The position numbers and the translations under genes were made by a program. DNA of 64,000 bases, from positions 1,226,357 through 1,290,356 of the forward strand of contig SCFE01000007.1 in NCBI GenBank assembly GCA_004352715.1, read 5' to 3'. This DNA comes from Hofstenia miamia. Lineage: Eukaryota > Xenacoelomorpha > Acoela. The notes under the pieces were generated by a model, which was not told the DNA's origin, ran no database searches, and was given only the letters and a program-made list of their open reading frames with translations. Positions 12,565 through 25,400 of the stretch are shown here, piece after piece; position 1 is the stretch's first letter, and each line of letters starts with the position of its first letter.

Positions 12565-12711
12565 CATGAACTTCTATAAATATTAACTGGACTGGAGCAA
12601 ATGATCATTTATCAGCAACATTTGGCCGATTTCACTCAATCATCTATTAATTCCGCTCTTCTATTGGTGATTTATTTGTTTCAGTTCCAGTTAGTGTTAT
12701 AGAAGTTCATG
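12565..12711. repeat. Imperfect inverted repeat (foldback), about 30-base arms
   Basis: CATGAACTTCTATAAATATT at 12565 is answered by AACACTATAACTTC-type sequence on the other strand, the arm ending CATG at 12711. The arms share CATGAACTTCTATAA and TAACTGGA(C)TG. It lies 70 bases from a pogo-type element. It may be a small MITE, but no clear target duplication was found. Confidence 0.5.
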
Positions 12712-12784
12712 CAGTTATCAATGTTAGTTGATTGAATCAGTAAAAGCCCCAGTTGTAGTTTTAGGTCTTCCATTACTCTTAATA

Positions 12785-13717
12785 CCATAAACTGGGGTAA
12801 TATTGAACACTTTACACATATTCCTGTTTATATATTTCAGAAATCAAGATAAAACTGCAAAACTTTGCTCTTTTTTAATGGGGTCACCTAATAGGATGTA
12901 ACCTATCCATAATAATATAAAATTTGTAAAGAGCACAAAAATATGGGCGTTCAAAGTTACCCGTGAATTGGGGCAACTTTGAACATTATTTATAATTAGA
13001 TCTTCTTGGTACCACTTTGCCAACAATCTATCCCAAGTTCAAAACTCAACAAATAAATAGCATTTCCAATTCAAATTTAAGCATTTTAATGACCAATGGA
13101 ACAAGTTATGTCAGGGTAACATTGAACACCCCCTTCAAATGTGACGAGACTAATTATCAAATACAACAAATATAATGTTTTCAACATCAGACACTTATTA
13201 ACAATAACTATCAACTCATATTGAGAGGATCCAAATTTTGACAATTGTACTAGGTAATTACTTGATTGCTAAAAAATTGGCTGTCACGGCCTAACTTTGA
13301 ACATGTTCAAAGTTACCCCGAAACAAAACCAGGATACGATTTGCATATGAATAGGGTCCAATACATTAGTTGTTAAGCTTGTGACAACAAGTTTATGTGT
13401 AAGCCATAGATGATTAAAGTTTTGAATGTTTTCAATAATAATTTATCCAAAAAATAAGTGTACTTACTGTAAAAAGATAAAAGTATACACAATGACGAAA
13501 ATATGGCTTTCTCTGTTCACCATCAAAATTGATATGTACAGACCGCAGCAAATGTTACAGGACCGAACTTCAACATGTGTTAATTCTGATATAATTAAAA
13601 ATTCAAAGAATGTAAGAAAATTGAGAATATATTTCTTAAATATCAAAGTATGTGGCAATAAAACATTTTCTAATTATTCAATGTTACCCCGTAGTCCAAT
13701 GCTACCCCAGTTTACGG
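12785..13717. mobile_element. Pogo/mariner-type non-autonomous element with internal repeats
   Basis: Terminal inverted repeats CCATAAACTGGGGTAATATT (12785) and, on the other strand, CCGTAAACTGGGGTAGCATT (from 13717) are flanked by TA on both sides, the target duplication of the Tc1/mariner/pogo superfamily. A word of the form GGGGTAAC(T/A)TTGAAC recurs inside in both orientations, at about 12797, 12953, 12968, 13114, 13290-13320 and 13681. These are likely transposase-binding repeats. No transposase is encoded; the 99-codon open frame at 13426 has no known domain. Confidence 0.75.
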
Positions 13718-13719
13718 TA

Positions 13720-14016
13720 TGTTAATGCCTATTGTATAGATAAACTAAATTTAACTTATAAACAATACTGAAAAAGTAAAACTCCAGGAAATCAAACCGA
13801 ACGGTTTATAATCTACAATTTTGCTACACCATCCACTTTCTTAATTCGGCAACAGGTTAATAAGTTGCTTGCGTATTCGCTGTTGCAGGATTAAAATAGG
13901 ATTTCAAAGGACATACAAATTAATCTGTTGACATTACATGTGCTTATATTCTTTAAACATGATTGAAAATCGCAAAAATTTACTAAAATAACTTTCTACA
14001 TATGCAAATAGCGATA
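13720..14016. other. 3' flank of the TRPM gene
   Basis: This is the region downstream of the TRPM stop codon on the - strand and probably holds its 3'UTR. I could not fix a polyadenylation site. Confidence 0.35.
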
Positions 14017-14131
14017 TCATTGCCGGGGTTTCAGAATTTCTAAAATTTCAGCGATGCCACTTTCCAACGACTGTAGTTTGTGATCAAATTTTTCTTTTAT
14101 CTGATAGACAGTTGCTTGAGTTTCGGCCAAT
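14017..14131 (-). CDS. TRPM last exon (C-terminal coiled coil and stop)
   Basis: After acceptor ATTTAG it reads LAETQATVYQIKEKF, then LQSLESGIAEILEI and ends at TGA (14019-14017). The a/d pattern L..T...V..I...F...L..L...I.EIL is a coiled coil, matching the tetramerising coiled coil at the C-terminus of TRPMs. The assignment to this gene is inferred from strand, position and domain type. Confidence 0.75.
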
Positions 14132-17100
14132 CTAAATATTATTAAAAATACTTATTTTAACACAAATATTTGTAAAATAGTTTTTTATGTCTTTATTGAT
14201 AGTCAATTAGTGCTTAGTGAAAAAAACTATCATAAATATTTTTGCATTGCATTTTATTAGAAAATTCCGGAAATTCAAGATATTGTAACAAAATTATTTA
14301 ACAATTCAAAACTGCAAATTTATAAATATAATGCGAAATTTAGTCTCATTTTTTGATTATTCAAATGGTATTTTTCGGTTTTACCATTATTTTACAAGTA
14401 CAATTACAGGTTAAATCTTGCACAGAATATCTCTTAAAATTTCTGAGGCGACTGCAATTGTCTTGATTTACTTTTTGTCGCCTTACTTCAGCATCAGAGT
14501 GATGCTAACTCTAATTTTTGGATCTCTCTTTCATAACCAGCATTGCATCTCCGTTAGAATTATCTTTAATAGTACAAACTCTTTAGTACAGTTTAGAAGT
14601 CAAATCCAGCCAGACTTGTCAACGAATCGAATGTTAAATTTACACCGACGCTCCAAATAGAATCTTTCAATGAGGCTATAGTAAGCGGACAGAGTATTAA
14701 TATTTCTATTGCCGTGATTGAACTTAATGGCACCAATCTTTTAGTCATTAGCAATATTTGAAATTAACTTGCAGTTAATTCAGTTTTGCAAACCAGTTAA
14801 TATTCACAGCTTTTGGAAATATTGGAAGAATTGCAGAAGTATATGGAAGTTTACAAAACTGATTATACTTCCAAAAGCTCAACAAAATAAACTTCAAATT
14901 CAAAATGGAATATTCTGCTAAAATTTTTTACACAAATGTTAATATTAGTTTCGGATGTAATATGATCACATTTTGTTTTGAACTTACTTATTTGCTTTGA
15001 TGTGTCATTATTTTTTTCCAATATTTCCAGAATATGTGTATGTTCGCTAATAGAGCTCGTATTCTTTTAGAATTAATGGTTTCTACTAGATTTGAACTTT
15101 ATCAATATAAGTTTACTGATGGTGGGCTTCGGATTTCAGTTTCATCTCTTGAATGAAATTCATTTGATGATTCTTCGAGTTGCAAAACTGTTTCTTTGCA
15201 TTTATAAGAGCTTGTTCAGTGCAAAATACCGAAATTGTTCATTCTTTAAGGAAAAGTTATTAGTCTATAATTGATAAAATTGAGGTGACTTTTATTACAA
15301 ATAAAAAAATATTATAGGAAGTAATGAAACAGATACAAAGTGGAGATATTAAAATTGAATTCCAACCAGTTTTTTCTATATATATCTCTTGGAATTTCAT
15401 TTCAACAGAAATCACTTCCGAATGAAAACAGAGTTCACATATTTGAAAAGTACAAAATTGCTACATTACTGACAACCCAAATCCATTTTAGACCACAAAA
15501 ATCTCACTTTTGGCCTGTTTACCCAAATTTATCACTGGGCTGTAGTAGAGTCATTAAGACGTTAGGAACCTGATTTTGGACTTGAAAATTCTAATCAAGA
15601 ATTGAAAATTTCCTACCATTAAAATATGATGAGTTATATTACTGCTTATGTGTAAAAAATGAGACTTATAGAGCAATTAGCGTTGCTTAGTTTTGCTTAA
15701 CTAATATGTGGTTACTTTGCCTACTTATATCACAATGGTCGCAACTTGAATATTTAAAATTTGATTTTACATCAGCCATTCATACTGCCTTTTCTATTAT
15801 TGAAGGACCTATAATATTGTTTATTTAATGACACTTTCCTTCATTCCCTATATTAGAATGCCATATAGAATAAAAAAAGTACTTTGATGTGAGGTAGTTG
15901 ATCTTTGCATCAGTGTTCGCGCTCTTCTCTTTATCTTTGTCAATCAAATAGCAATCAGAACAATGCGCTTGGAACAGCATTATCTCATTAATGAACATCG
16001 TTGGCTGCCCTAAATTATAACTAACATTCTTGAGGCGTAAACCTTAAAAAGGTACAAAAAGCTTATTGCTCTAGTTGTGATTTGCAGTTCCTTATAGAAT
16101 TTACTATGCCAAAATATTACAATTTCAAACATTCATTAATTAGAATTAATCAAAGAAATGTATTATGATAAAGTTTAAAAAATTATTCAAATAATACGAA
16201 AAATTGCGTCTGTATCAAAGCAAAAAATAAAAATAATTACAACTCAGCGTCAACGTCCCTGGCACGACCCGCGAGAAACTTTCTTTAAGATCGCGTACCT
16301 CAGTTTGATAACCACTGCTCTATTAGGATTGCGATTTAGTAAACCTATTATTTTAGTTATAAATGGCAACTCTCAAATATTTGAAATTATCAAATTTCTA
16401 AATTTCGTCGACCATAAAAGCGCTCATTCTACCTTTAATACAATTAGCACACATTTGATAATGTCAATTTATTAGTGTGAAGTTTCTTACTTCAATTATT
16501 GCAATGTGTAGACATATTAGCAGAATAATTTTTAAAATAAAATGCATTTAACAACGATGTTGTTTCATTAAAACTTGCATGCTGCCCAATTTTTATTTAA
16601 CCCATAGTTTTCCAGACTACGTTTTCTATAATTTGCAACATTTAAAAGTGTTCCACATAGTTGTTTTCAAATATACTGAGCGCTTCATTGTCAAAAAATT
16701 TTTCATTACAATTTATATAAATCAATAATCTTTTATAGCACGAAACAATGATATTTGAATGTCACCACTTCCAATTGATGCCATAACGCTTTCAATCTTG
16801 TATACAACTTTTAGTTTGAAAAACTTGTTGACTATAAATATTTACTAATTACACTGTGTGACAAAAATTTTTTTTCTTAGTTGCGTACTTTTTTCAGTCT
16901 TACTTGTAAATTGTATGTAGCTAAAAACGAATTTAAGATCATTTTCGCGGTAGAAATTTTACTTTGGGAAATATCATGAAATCAAATTTATTCCATAAAT
17001 ATATGATTGAATTTAGAAATCGGAAATTGTATTATCATGGAGGTATCAAAGACGCTTAAATTGCTTTTGTACTGAAAGACAATCATCTAATTGTATTTTG

Positions 17101-20100
17101 ATTTTAATGTCAGCGGACCTTTTTTATTCATTAAGAAGCCATGAGGCCAAGACAGTCTAAATTGCATGCTTTTCAAATGCGTTTTAGTGAGATATTATCA
17201 AGGATCTTAGCTTTTCAGTAAACCTTTCTTTAGTCATCAAAAAACTAATAAATAGATTGTTTACAATTATCTAAGCTAACAAAGACAATATGAGGACGAA
17301 TTATACTCCTAATGCGTTTATTTCTGCAGATTTCAACATGTTTTAGACACACTCATAAAAAGTCTCTTGAGTAATTATGTTATTTTCCGTTTGTTCATTG
17401 CTAAACGCACAAAATTTTCAGAAAAAACATTCAATTGATATTTCAGAAATTTCAGTTTAGTGGACATTGCTGGCATTATCCTATCGCTTCAATATAGCAA
17501 CGAAATGTCCATAAATGCAACAGAAAGAATTCACACAGGTCTTTCATTTATAAGAAGCCATGATATTTGCAGAGATAATATGAATAATGTTATTACGAAG
17601 TATGTAACGAGCAGGGTTGGCAAAAAAGTGTAGTTTTTTTACAAAAAAAAACGTTTTAAACGTTTAAAACAATGTTTTTAACTTTTAGACAGACCCAGCT
17701 CAGAGCAGGAAAAGTTTGCTAAAAACGCATAGTAGCTGTGGGTCGTTAAAGAACTTCCGCAAAATAATATAGTATGAGAATAATGATTATGAATGCTCTA
17801 TGTGTTTTAATAAACCCTGTTTACTTTTCAAAGAATTTGAATTATATTTATGTATTTTGAGATTTTTTGTTTAATGTGTTTGAAAAATATTTTTTGAAGA
17901 TTTTTACCTTCTGTTGATACGATAGATCGATTTATTTTAGAAGTATCGATTTTAAAAATTTTTCGAAACAACACTGAAATTTCCATAATAATTGGGGGCA
18001 AAAGTGGCTTATTGAATTCTTCAACGGCTTCTAGTAAATTAGACCAATATAGAAGATCAGCCTTATCACGAATATCCTCATAAATATTGCTAAAAACATA
18101 AATCAATATTAGTTTTTTTATAAATTCTTACTTGAAAACTGCTATTAAGAGATTGAGCAATACAATGTTCCCTGCCACTGTGTATCCAATCAAAAACATG
18201 ATCCCTATTTCAGGCAAGTATGGACAATCAGGTCCTGTACACGTAGATGCTAAATTTTTGAAATCACTATCATTATATTAACTTGTCTAATTACATTCAT
18301 TTACCACTTTTTCAGCGTCGCTCAAGTGGAGCTCTCCATATGTCTGCCAATAAGGGTAGTATATAACGTTTAATATAGAATACGGTCTTGGTTCTTCTTG
18401 TGGATAAAGAATGGCATACTGTCCGATTCCAAAGCTTAACATGAAAACAATCCAAACCACAGTGAATTCCAGCACTGCAGGGATCTAAAAGAAGTTGAAA
18501 TACAAGTCTTATTCAATGCGTTGAATGGGGACATTTATAGCTTTTCATTGTGGATAACGTTGTTCACTAGAAAGCAATGCATTCGTGGCAGAGTTGCTGC
18601 ACATTATAGCTGACATATGCGAATAAAATATATGCAAATAATCAACTTTAAGTAAATGTTTATTATTTATAGTACAATGACACTTCACCTTCAATGTCTT
18701 ATTTTATTTCGTCTTCAATTTCGCTAAAAAAATTCCTTAATGAGACTTTTACTTGGACCAAAGGAGATGTTAGTTAGTATTTTTAGGAGTGTTGATTGTC
18801 TTTAAAAAGATCAGTACAAAACACTCGTAACCATGTGCATTTCAAAGTGAGAGTTTTTATATGTCACATTAATTTTCTTATAAATCATACAAAAGGTTTG
18901 TCACAATTGAAATTCTATCGTATCTTAAAGAAAGTAATCAATTGCATTGGATTGTTTTGCTTCATTCATATTTTTCTTGGAAGTTGATATCAAATATGTT
19001 CATATTTGGGCTTTTTGCTGGGTGTGAAAAATCAAATCAAAATGGATTACTGAAAAAGACAGCTTGAGATGTTGATTTCAATTGAGACTTTACTTCCTTG
19101 TCAATGTGTAGATGTACTCCATAGCACTGAAATTAACTTCTTTAAAAAGAATGCAAATATCTTGAAAAGGGAACTCGAAATTACATTGATTTTTGTATTG
19201 GCGTAAGGTATAGAGTTGATGTCATTTAATTCATGCCAAGCAAACAATACGGCTTCACACACATTTCAAGGACAGCTATCTCTTCCGTTTTTTGACTTAT
19301 TATCATTTGTAATACCACGTTCAAGAAAGCTGTTTCAGCAGAAAATGAAGTCAATGAAATACAATTGATCGTCAATATCGTCAATATTATAAAGTGATAC
19401 AACCACTAAATTTATAATAAATTTACGTTTCATTAATAACATGACAATAATATGATATTACATGCAGTTATTTTTTACAATATTTTTAAAACAGAACATG
19501 TATGGATAAGGTTAATCAAATGCTTACTGTACTAAATACTACTGATATGTAGGATCCCAATCGTCGATTTATTGTAAAAATGAACAGGATTCTCATGTAC
19601 GCTGCAAAGCAATCAAAAATGTACAGCAGACGAGCTAAATCTCTAAGACTAGTCCACCTAAGTCCAAACCCTCCCCAGAATAACATGATTATCATGAAAT
19701 CCAATCTGTTCCAACCATCGTCAGACCAGATTAAGGCGTTTCTCAAAATCCCATGAGAACCAGACACCATTTCACGGCCTTCTGCAATTGTGTAGAATAC
19801 CATATATCCCACAAGGAGAATTTCGGCAACATTCGGGTATTTCGGTAAAACCGCGATAATGTTGTATGTGAGCAAACCAACAAAGATAAGAAAGAATATC
19901 TAAAAGCTTTTGCTTTACCCTGAGACCACGCCTATTAACATACTAATGTGTTGTATTTGATTTCTAGTGTATGATTTGCATTCTTCGTAGAGTGTAAAAA
20001 ACTCTCTTGGGTTTTGAGCTTATGATGTACAACAGTATATCTTCCCCTAATATAAGCTATAGCCCACTAACCGTATAGTTTGTTGGCTGAATATAAAAGA

Positions 20101-22420
20101 AAATTATAGTAGTGGCTAAATTCTACCCATGTATTGCAAATTTTGATTGGCTGGCCTTGTAAATCAGAGTCGAAGTAAATCATGTACACTGTTAGAAGCG
20201 GAAAAATTTCNTGGAAGAACAACCTATAAGAAGTGTGGAAAGCAGAATGAAGGGATTCTACGATGCACCCATTACAAAATTCTGGATTTCTTCTGTAAGT
20301 ATTGATAATTATTTTTTAGATTGATGTCGAGTGATGTTGTCGTATGTCTTAATACGATTTTCAGTATGATTATAATTAACATGTGCAAAAGGCAATATAA
20401 ACAAATGGTAGGTTTGAGAATACGAAACAATTGCTTGAATTGTTTCTTAGTAGAATACGCTTATAATTTAGAAATTTTTTATCTGGCAATTTCTATAAAA
20501 TGTGAAATGTTCTTACACATAATTCTAAGAGAATTTATTTTGGAAATAAGTTTTGAGAGAGGCGTGATTATGATATCTCAAATTATAATATATATATACA
20601 TGTATATACATGTATATATATATTATAATTTGAGATATCATAATCACGCCTCTCTCAAAACTTATTTCCAAAATAAATTCTCTTAGAATTATGTGTAAGA
20701 ACATTTCACATTTTATAGAAATTGCCAGATAAAAAATTTCTAAATTATAAGCGTATTCTACTAAGAAACAATTCAAGCAATTGTTTCGTATTCTCAAACC
20801 TACCATTTGTTTATATTGCCTTTTGCACATGTTAATTATAATCATACTGAAAATCGTATTAAGACATACGACAACATCACTCGACATCAATCTAAAAAAT
20901 AATTATCAATACTTACAGAAGAAATCCAGAATTTTGTAATGGGTGCATCGTAGAATCCCTTCATTCTGCTTTCCACACTTCTTATAGGTTGTTCTTCCAT
21001 TCTTTTTCGAAGTTCTGATGTTAACGAGATATTTTGATGAATTTTCGGTGATGTACTTCCCAGTGTCTAGAGAATTGTATGAGAACATTGGTTAGTCACT
21101 CAGTTTTTTTTTCATATAGATCTAATTTATGTACGGGCAAAGATATAATTGATTCTTTGTTATTAGCTAAGAAAACAGCATTAAAAAGTGGTAGTCGAAA
21201 ACAGAGGAATTTTTACAGAGACAAATTTCTAAACGTGTCAAACTAAATCGAAGGAAGAAAATTGAAGCAATGAGCAAAGAAAATATTTATGATGCAATAA
21301 ATAACAAGTTGAAGCCAAAAAGTTAGGCTGAATGAAACAACTGGGAACTTACTAAATACCTACTTCACTAGGTTTAATGAAGAAAAAGTAAGCGATGAGG
21401 AATTGAAAATACATATGGTCAAAGAAGATTCTCCAACTGTCAGTATGAAGAAAATAAGGGAACTTTTAAAAAACATTATGTATTATAAATCTAAAGGTTT
21501 ATCAGATATTCCCACAGGGTATATAAAAATTTTAATGAAACTCTGTCAGTAATATATGCAAAGATCTTCAATAAGTGTTTTGAGAGAAGAATTTATCCGG
21601 AAAAGTGGAAGAAAGCTTTGATGACAGCAGTGTCGAAAACCACAAATGAGATTGAAATAATTCCAGAAAATTTACAATTATTTCGTCCTATTACAGTAAC
21701 GCCTGTTATTGCAAGAGTTATGTATAAATGTGTCGTAGACGTATACATACAAAAAATGAAAGAGATCTTGGATCCATATCAGTTTGCGTATAAAGAGACT
21801 AGTGGGACATTAGATATATTGTTATATACAATGCAATTATATACAAATGTCTAAACTTAGAGGATACTTAAATTTTCGTATGTTGTTCTTCTATTATTCT
21901 AGTGCATTTAACCCAATTTTACCAAACAAAATGACAAATAATATAGACAAAACATCATCTTGGTTATCAAACCAATGAAATATTTAATGAGAGTTTGAAT
22001 GCTGATAGAAGCATTGTGATATTTCCAAGTACTCTGATGACATGAGAGTAATCAGAAAAATAAGACATGAAACTGCTGATGGAGACTTTGAAAAATATAA
22101 AAGAACATTAGAGAAGACCATTCAAGCTTCAGAATAAAGTAATCTAAAAATGAATATTGCTAAGACTAAAGAACTAATTATTGCACACCCAAATATAAGA
22201 AAAGAGTGCCTGAAAAACATAATTAAGGAGAAAATTTGTTTTGAAATAGAATCAGTAAAGGCATTCAAATATCTCGGCATTTATATTGATAGTTCACTTT
22301 GCTGGAGTTCTCATGTTGATTATGTTAAAAAAGTAGCGAATTTCAGAATTCGAAAACTTAATTATTTTATAAATTATCTAGACGAAAATGCTAAAATGTT
22401 TGTATTTCAAACATATTTTG

Positions 22421-22456
<36 letters not shown>

Positions 22457-25400
22457 CAGCTGAAGTTTATGTTCCAGGACTGTTAGAAATTGAAAAGAAA
22501 AAATTGAGGAAGCCAATTAAATTATATTCGAAAATAACGAACATAAAGAAAGCTGTACTGATTAAAGAAGTGAATAGTGCATTCAGTAAAAAATGTATAC
22601 GAACTGTAACAAAGATCAAAGAAAATAAACAACATGTGCTTCATAACGTTATTCCTATATCAACAACAAAGACACGATGCAAAATAACATTGCCAAAGGT
22701 TAACTCAGTGCAAATTCAGAAATCGTTGCATAAACTGCACGTAGTTATATCTTGTACCGAACTTGCCCGCAGTTTCTATAAAAATTTGTCACATTCCTTT
22801 TTACAAACAACTGTGTTGTTTTGTACAGGAATTAATCGGACATACATACATACATACAAACATACATACGGCTAGCCTAAGATATATGTAAAGAGTCGTT
22901 TTTTAATTTGAGCTGAGCGATGTCTTATCCAATTCATGTAAGTGTAAGGAGTAATGACACATCATTTTTCTACATGAGTTTTTTTAATTGTCAATTAGAA
23001 TATCTAAAAATAGAACTCGACGGAGCTCATTAAAGAAATTTTTAAAAGCTATTTTGATGTTGAATATTAATTTTTGTTCTTTCTTATGATTTACAAGAGC
23101 TGGAAACGAGTCGGATTTAGCTAAATCTGTAAACAATTGCCTCGTTGAAATGAAAACTTATGCTAAGGATGAGGCTTTTTTATAAATAATAGTTATACAT
23201 GTAATAGTTAGTGATATATGTAACAGTGTGTTGAAATTTCAGTATCGTTTTCATTCACTTTTAATTAGTTTACATTAAGGCTCGTAATTCCGAATTAATA
23301 AATCATGTTCATATTAAGCCATGATTTTAGTGGGCTTGAAATAAATTGGCTTTCATCATATTGATTAAAAATTATCCCAATTTAAATCATGCTGACCGGT
23401 GTAATATACGTAGAAATCATTTAAATACATTGTTTTCAAAATTTATTAAAAATTATGGTCCGCATTTCAGGCTCACACTTCATTTATTTTTGAGCCAACC
23501 AACAGCCCAAAGAATATTTTTTCGGCACGTTCCAAGCGGTCAAAGTGCGCCGAATCAGCCCGTGCGGGCAGGCCAGCTTGTTTCTAACCTCGGTCCTGAT
23601 TAAGTTAGTCTACACATCAGTTTTTTAAAAAATTCATAGGTTAGGTAGGATTAATCTATTTTCTTTTACAATTCCTGACACTACTGCTAATATGCTATGC
23701 TATGCACATGTTTGTATATACTTTATTGTTAAATTTTTACAAATTAAACATATATATATATAAATATGTAATCTTGAGGCAAATATATTTCAGTTGCCCC
23801 AGTTGTAGTACATGCACTTACAATTGCGTCAGATCCTCTTGTTTTGCCAACCAATTCAAATTCTTCTTCTACTTTATCAGGCATATTTAAGAGATAGTAT
23901 GCTCCGTCTTTATGTGGAACTGCATGATAATCAAACAGAAATAGATTGAGAAACGGACATAAAATTGAAATGACAACCTAAATGGAAAATTATATGGAAC
24001 CATTTCGCATTATATATAACTATAATGAAAGTGTAATGATTTGACTGGACCATACAAAGCCTATTAGGAAATTTTGACACACATATGGGTAAATTTGTCA
24101 TAAAAATTATTCGTGTGGTTGAAGTGTATTAAAATATGAAAAATTTTCAGTGGAAAATCCCATTTTTCGAAAAACATTCAAATTCTCCCACATCGTTGTT
24201 CAGATAAAAAATGGTCTGAAGTCTATGGCAGCAGCAACAGCTATACTACTTTGTGTTCTGTCAATAGATTACCCAAGTCTCGTCCAGACGCGTCGTACGC
24301 AAATTCAGAAGTCTTTGTGGCAGTAGATCTCTTCTCTACCAATATTACGTTAACTATTTCTGACAAATCTGTTGACACTAGTAGTGTTCAATTGAAAATT
24401 GAACTACTTTTGTTGAAATTAATTGATCAAAATTGAAACTGAAATATATTTTGTGTTAAAATTTCTAGCTATTCAGTAAATTTCATGTCTTTTTGGGGCA
24501 ATCAAAATTAAAATGTGCGCATTCCTTTGATGAAAAAACACAATATCAACGCACTTTTTATGGCTTGGATATATTGTTTCAAAAAAACTTTTAAGTCATT
24601 CTGACTTCCAAAATTAACTTTTTTTATAGATATTGTTGGTCTTGAAATTTTTTATGTGTATAGTGTATATTGCTTTCATACGAAACGCATTAGAACTTCC
24701 CTGATAAGATATCATTCTAATGTCAAATTTGATTTGATATTTCTGTGCTAACTTGCCCCATGTTGGGGCATGTTGGCACAGAGTATGGGGCGTGTTGACA
24801 CACAAAAGCCAACCATGGTTATTTCATTACACAATCTACATAATAAAATATAAAATGGTATTCAATATATCTAATATGTATATCACGATGAAAATATAAC
24901 CAAAACATTAATATTGAAAAAGTAATCATGAATACTATCATGCCAAAAAAATCAAAGAATAACAAAAGATGAACGTCATTAAAGAACGGTGTAACTAAGC
25001 ATATAACGCATTGAAATCTATAAATTCCAGAGAAACCACCTGATTTTCCTCTCAAAGTAGCAGGCAACCTTATCATAACGTTTGATTTTGGATGTGATGA
25101 TATATCTTCGCGATATCAAGGAAAATAAAGTCTGATTTGAACGTAACGAGCGAGCGTACGATAAGGTACACCATGAATTGGTGCAAAGTTTCTAAGATCA
25201 GACCATTTTTACAAGCTTGTCCTGCTGTCATTAACTGCTCATTTGAATAGTTGGCTCTATCGCTCTTTCGAATGTAATCTGAAATTAAAAAAATAATGTT
25301 AAAGATTTCAGAATTAAAAAAATGCAATCAGTGGCTTTAATGAACTGAAACTATATCTGAATATGGAAATGATGATTCGTTAATTTGAGGGTCAACAATA

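Larger units (their letters stand above)
14132..17907. other. TRPM intron(s); a linker exon is expected here
   Basis: The exons at 17908 and 14131 cannot be joined directly, because one base is left over and two are needed. At least one exon of length 1 modulo 3 must lie here. One candidate is listed separately. The stretch also holds a solo hAT-type end at 14611 and another hAT-like end at about 16251-16320; the rest is featureless. Confidence 0.6.

Noticed and set aside
13426-13725. 99-codon frame inside the pogo-type element as a transposase
   Set aside because: It shows no helix-turn-helix or DDE motif and runs out through the terminal repeat; the element is non-autonomous.
20321-20890. 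Two identical 121-codon frames on opposite strands
   Set aside because: They are the same intronic DNA read on the two arms of the palindrome; there are no domains and they overlap each other at the centre.
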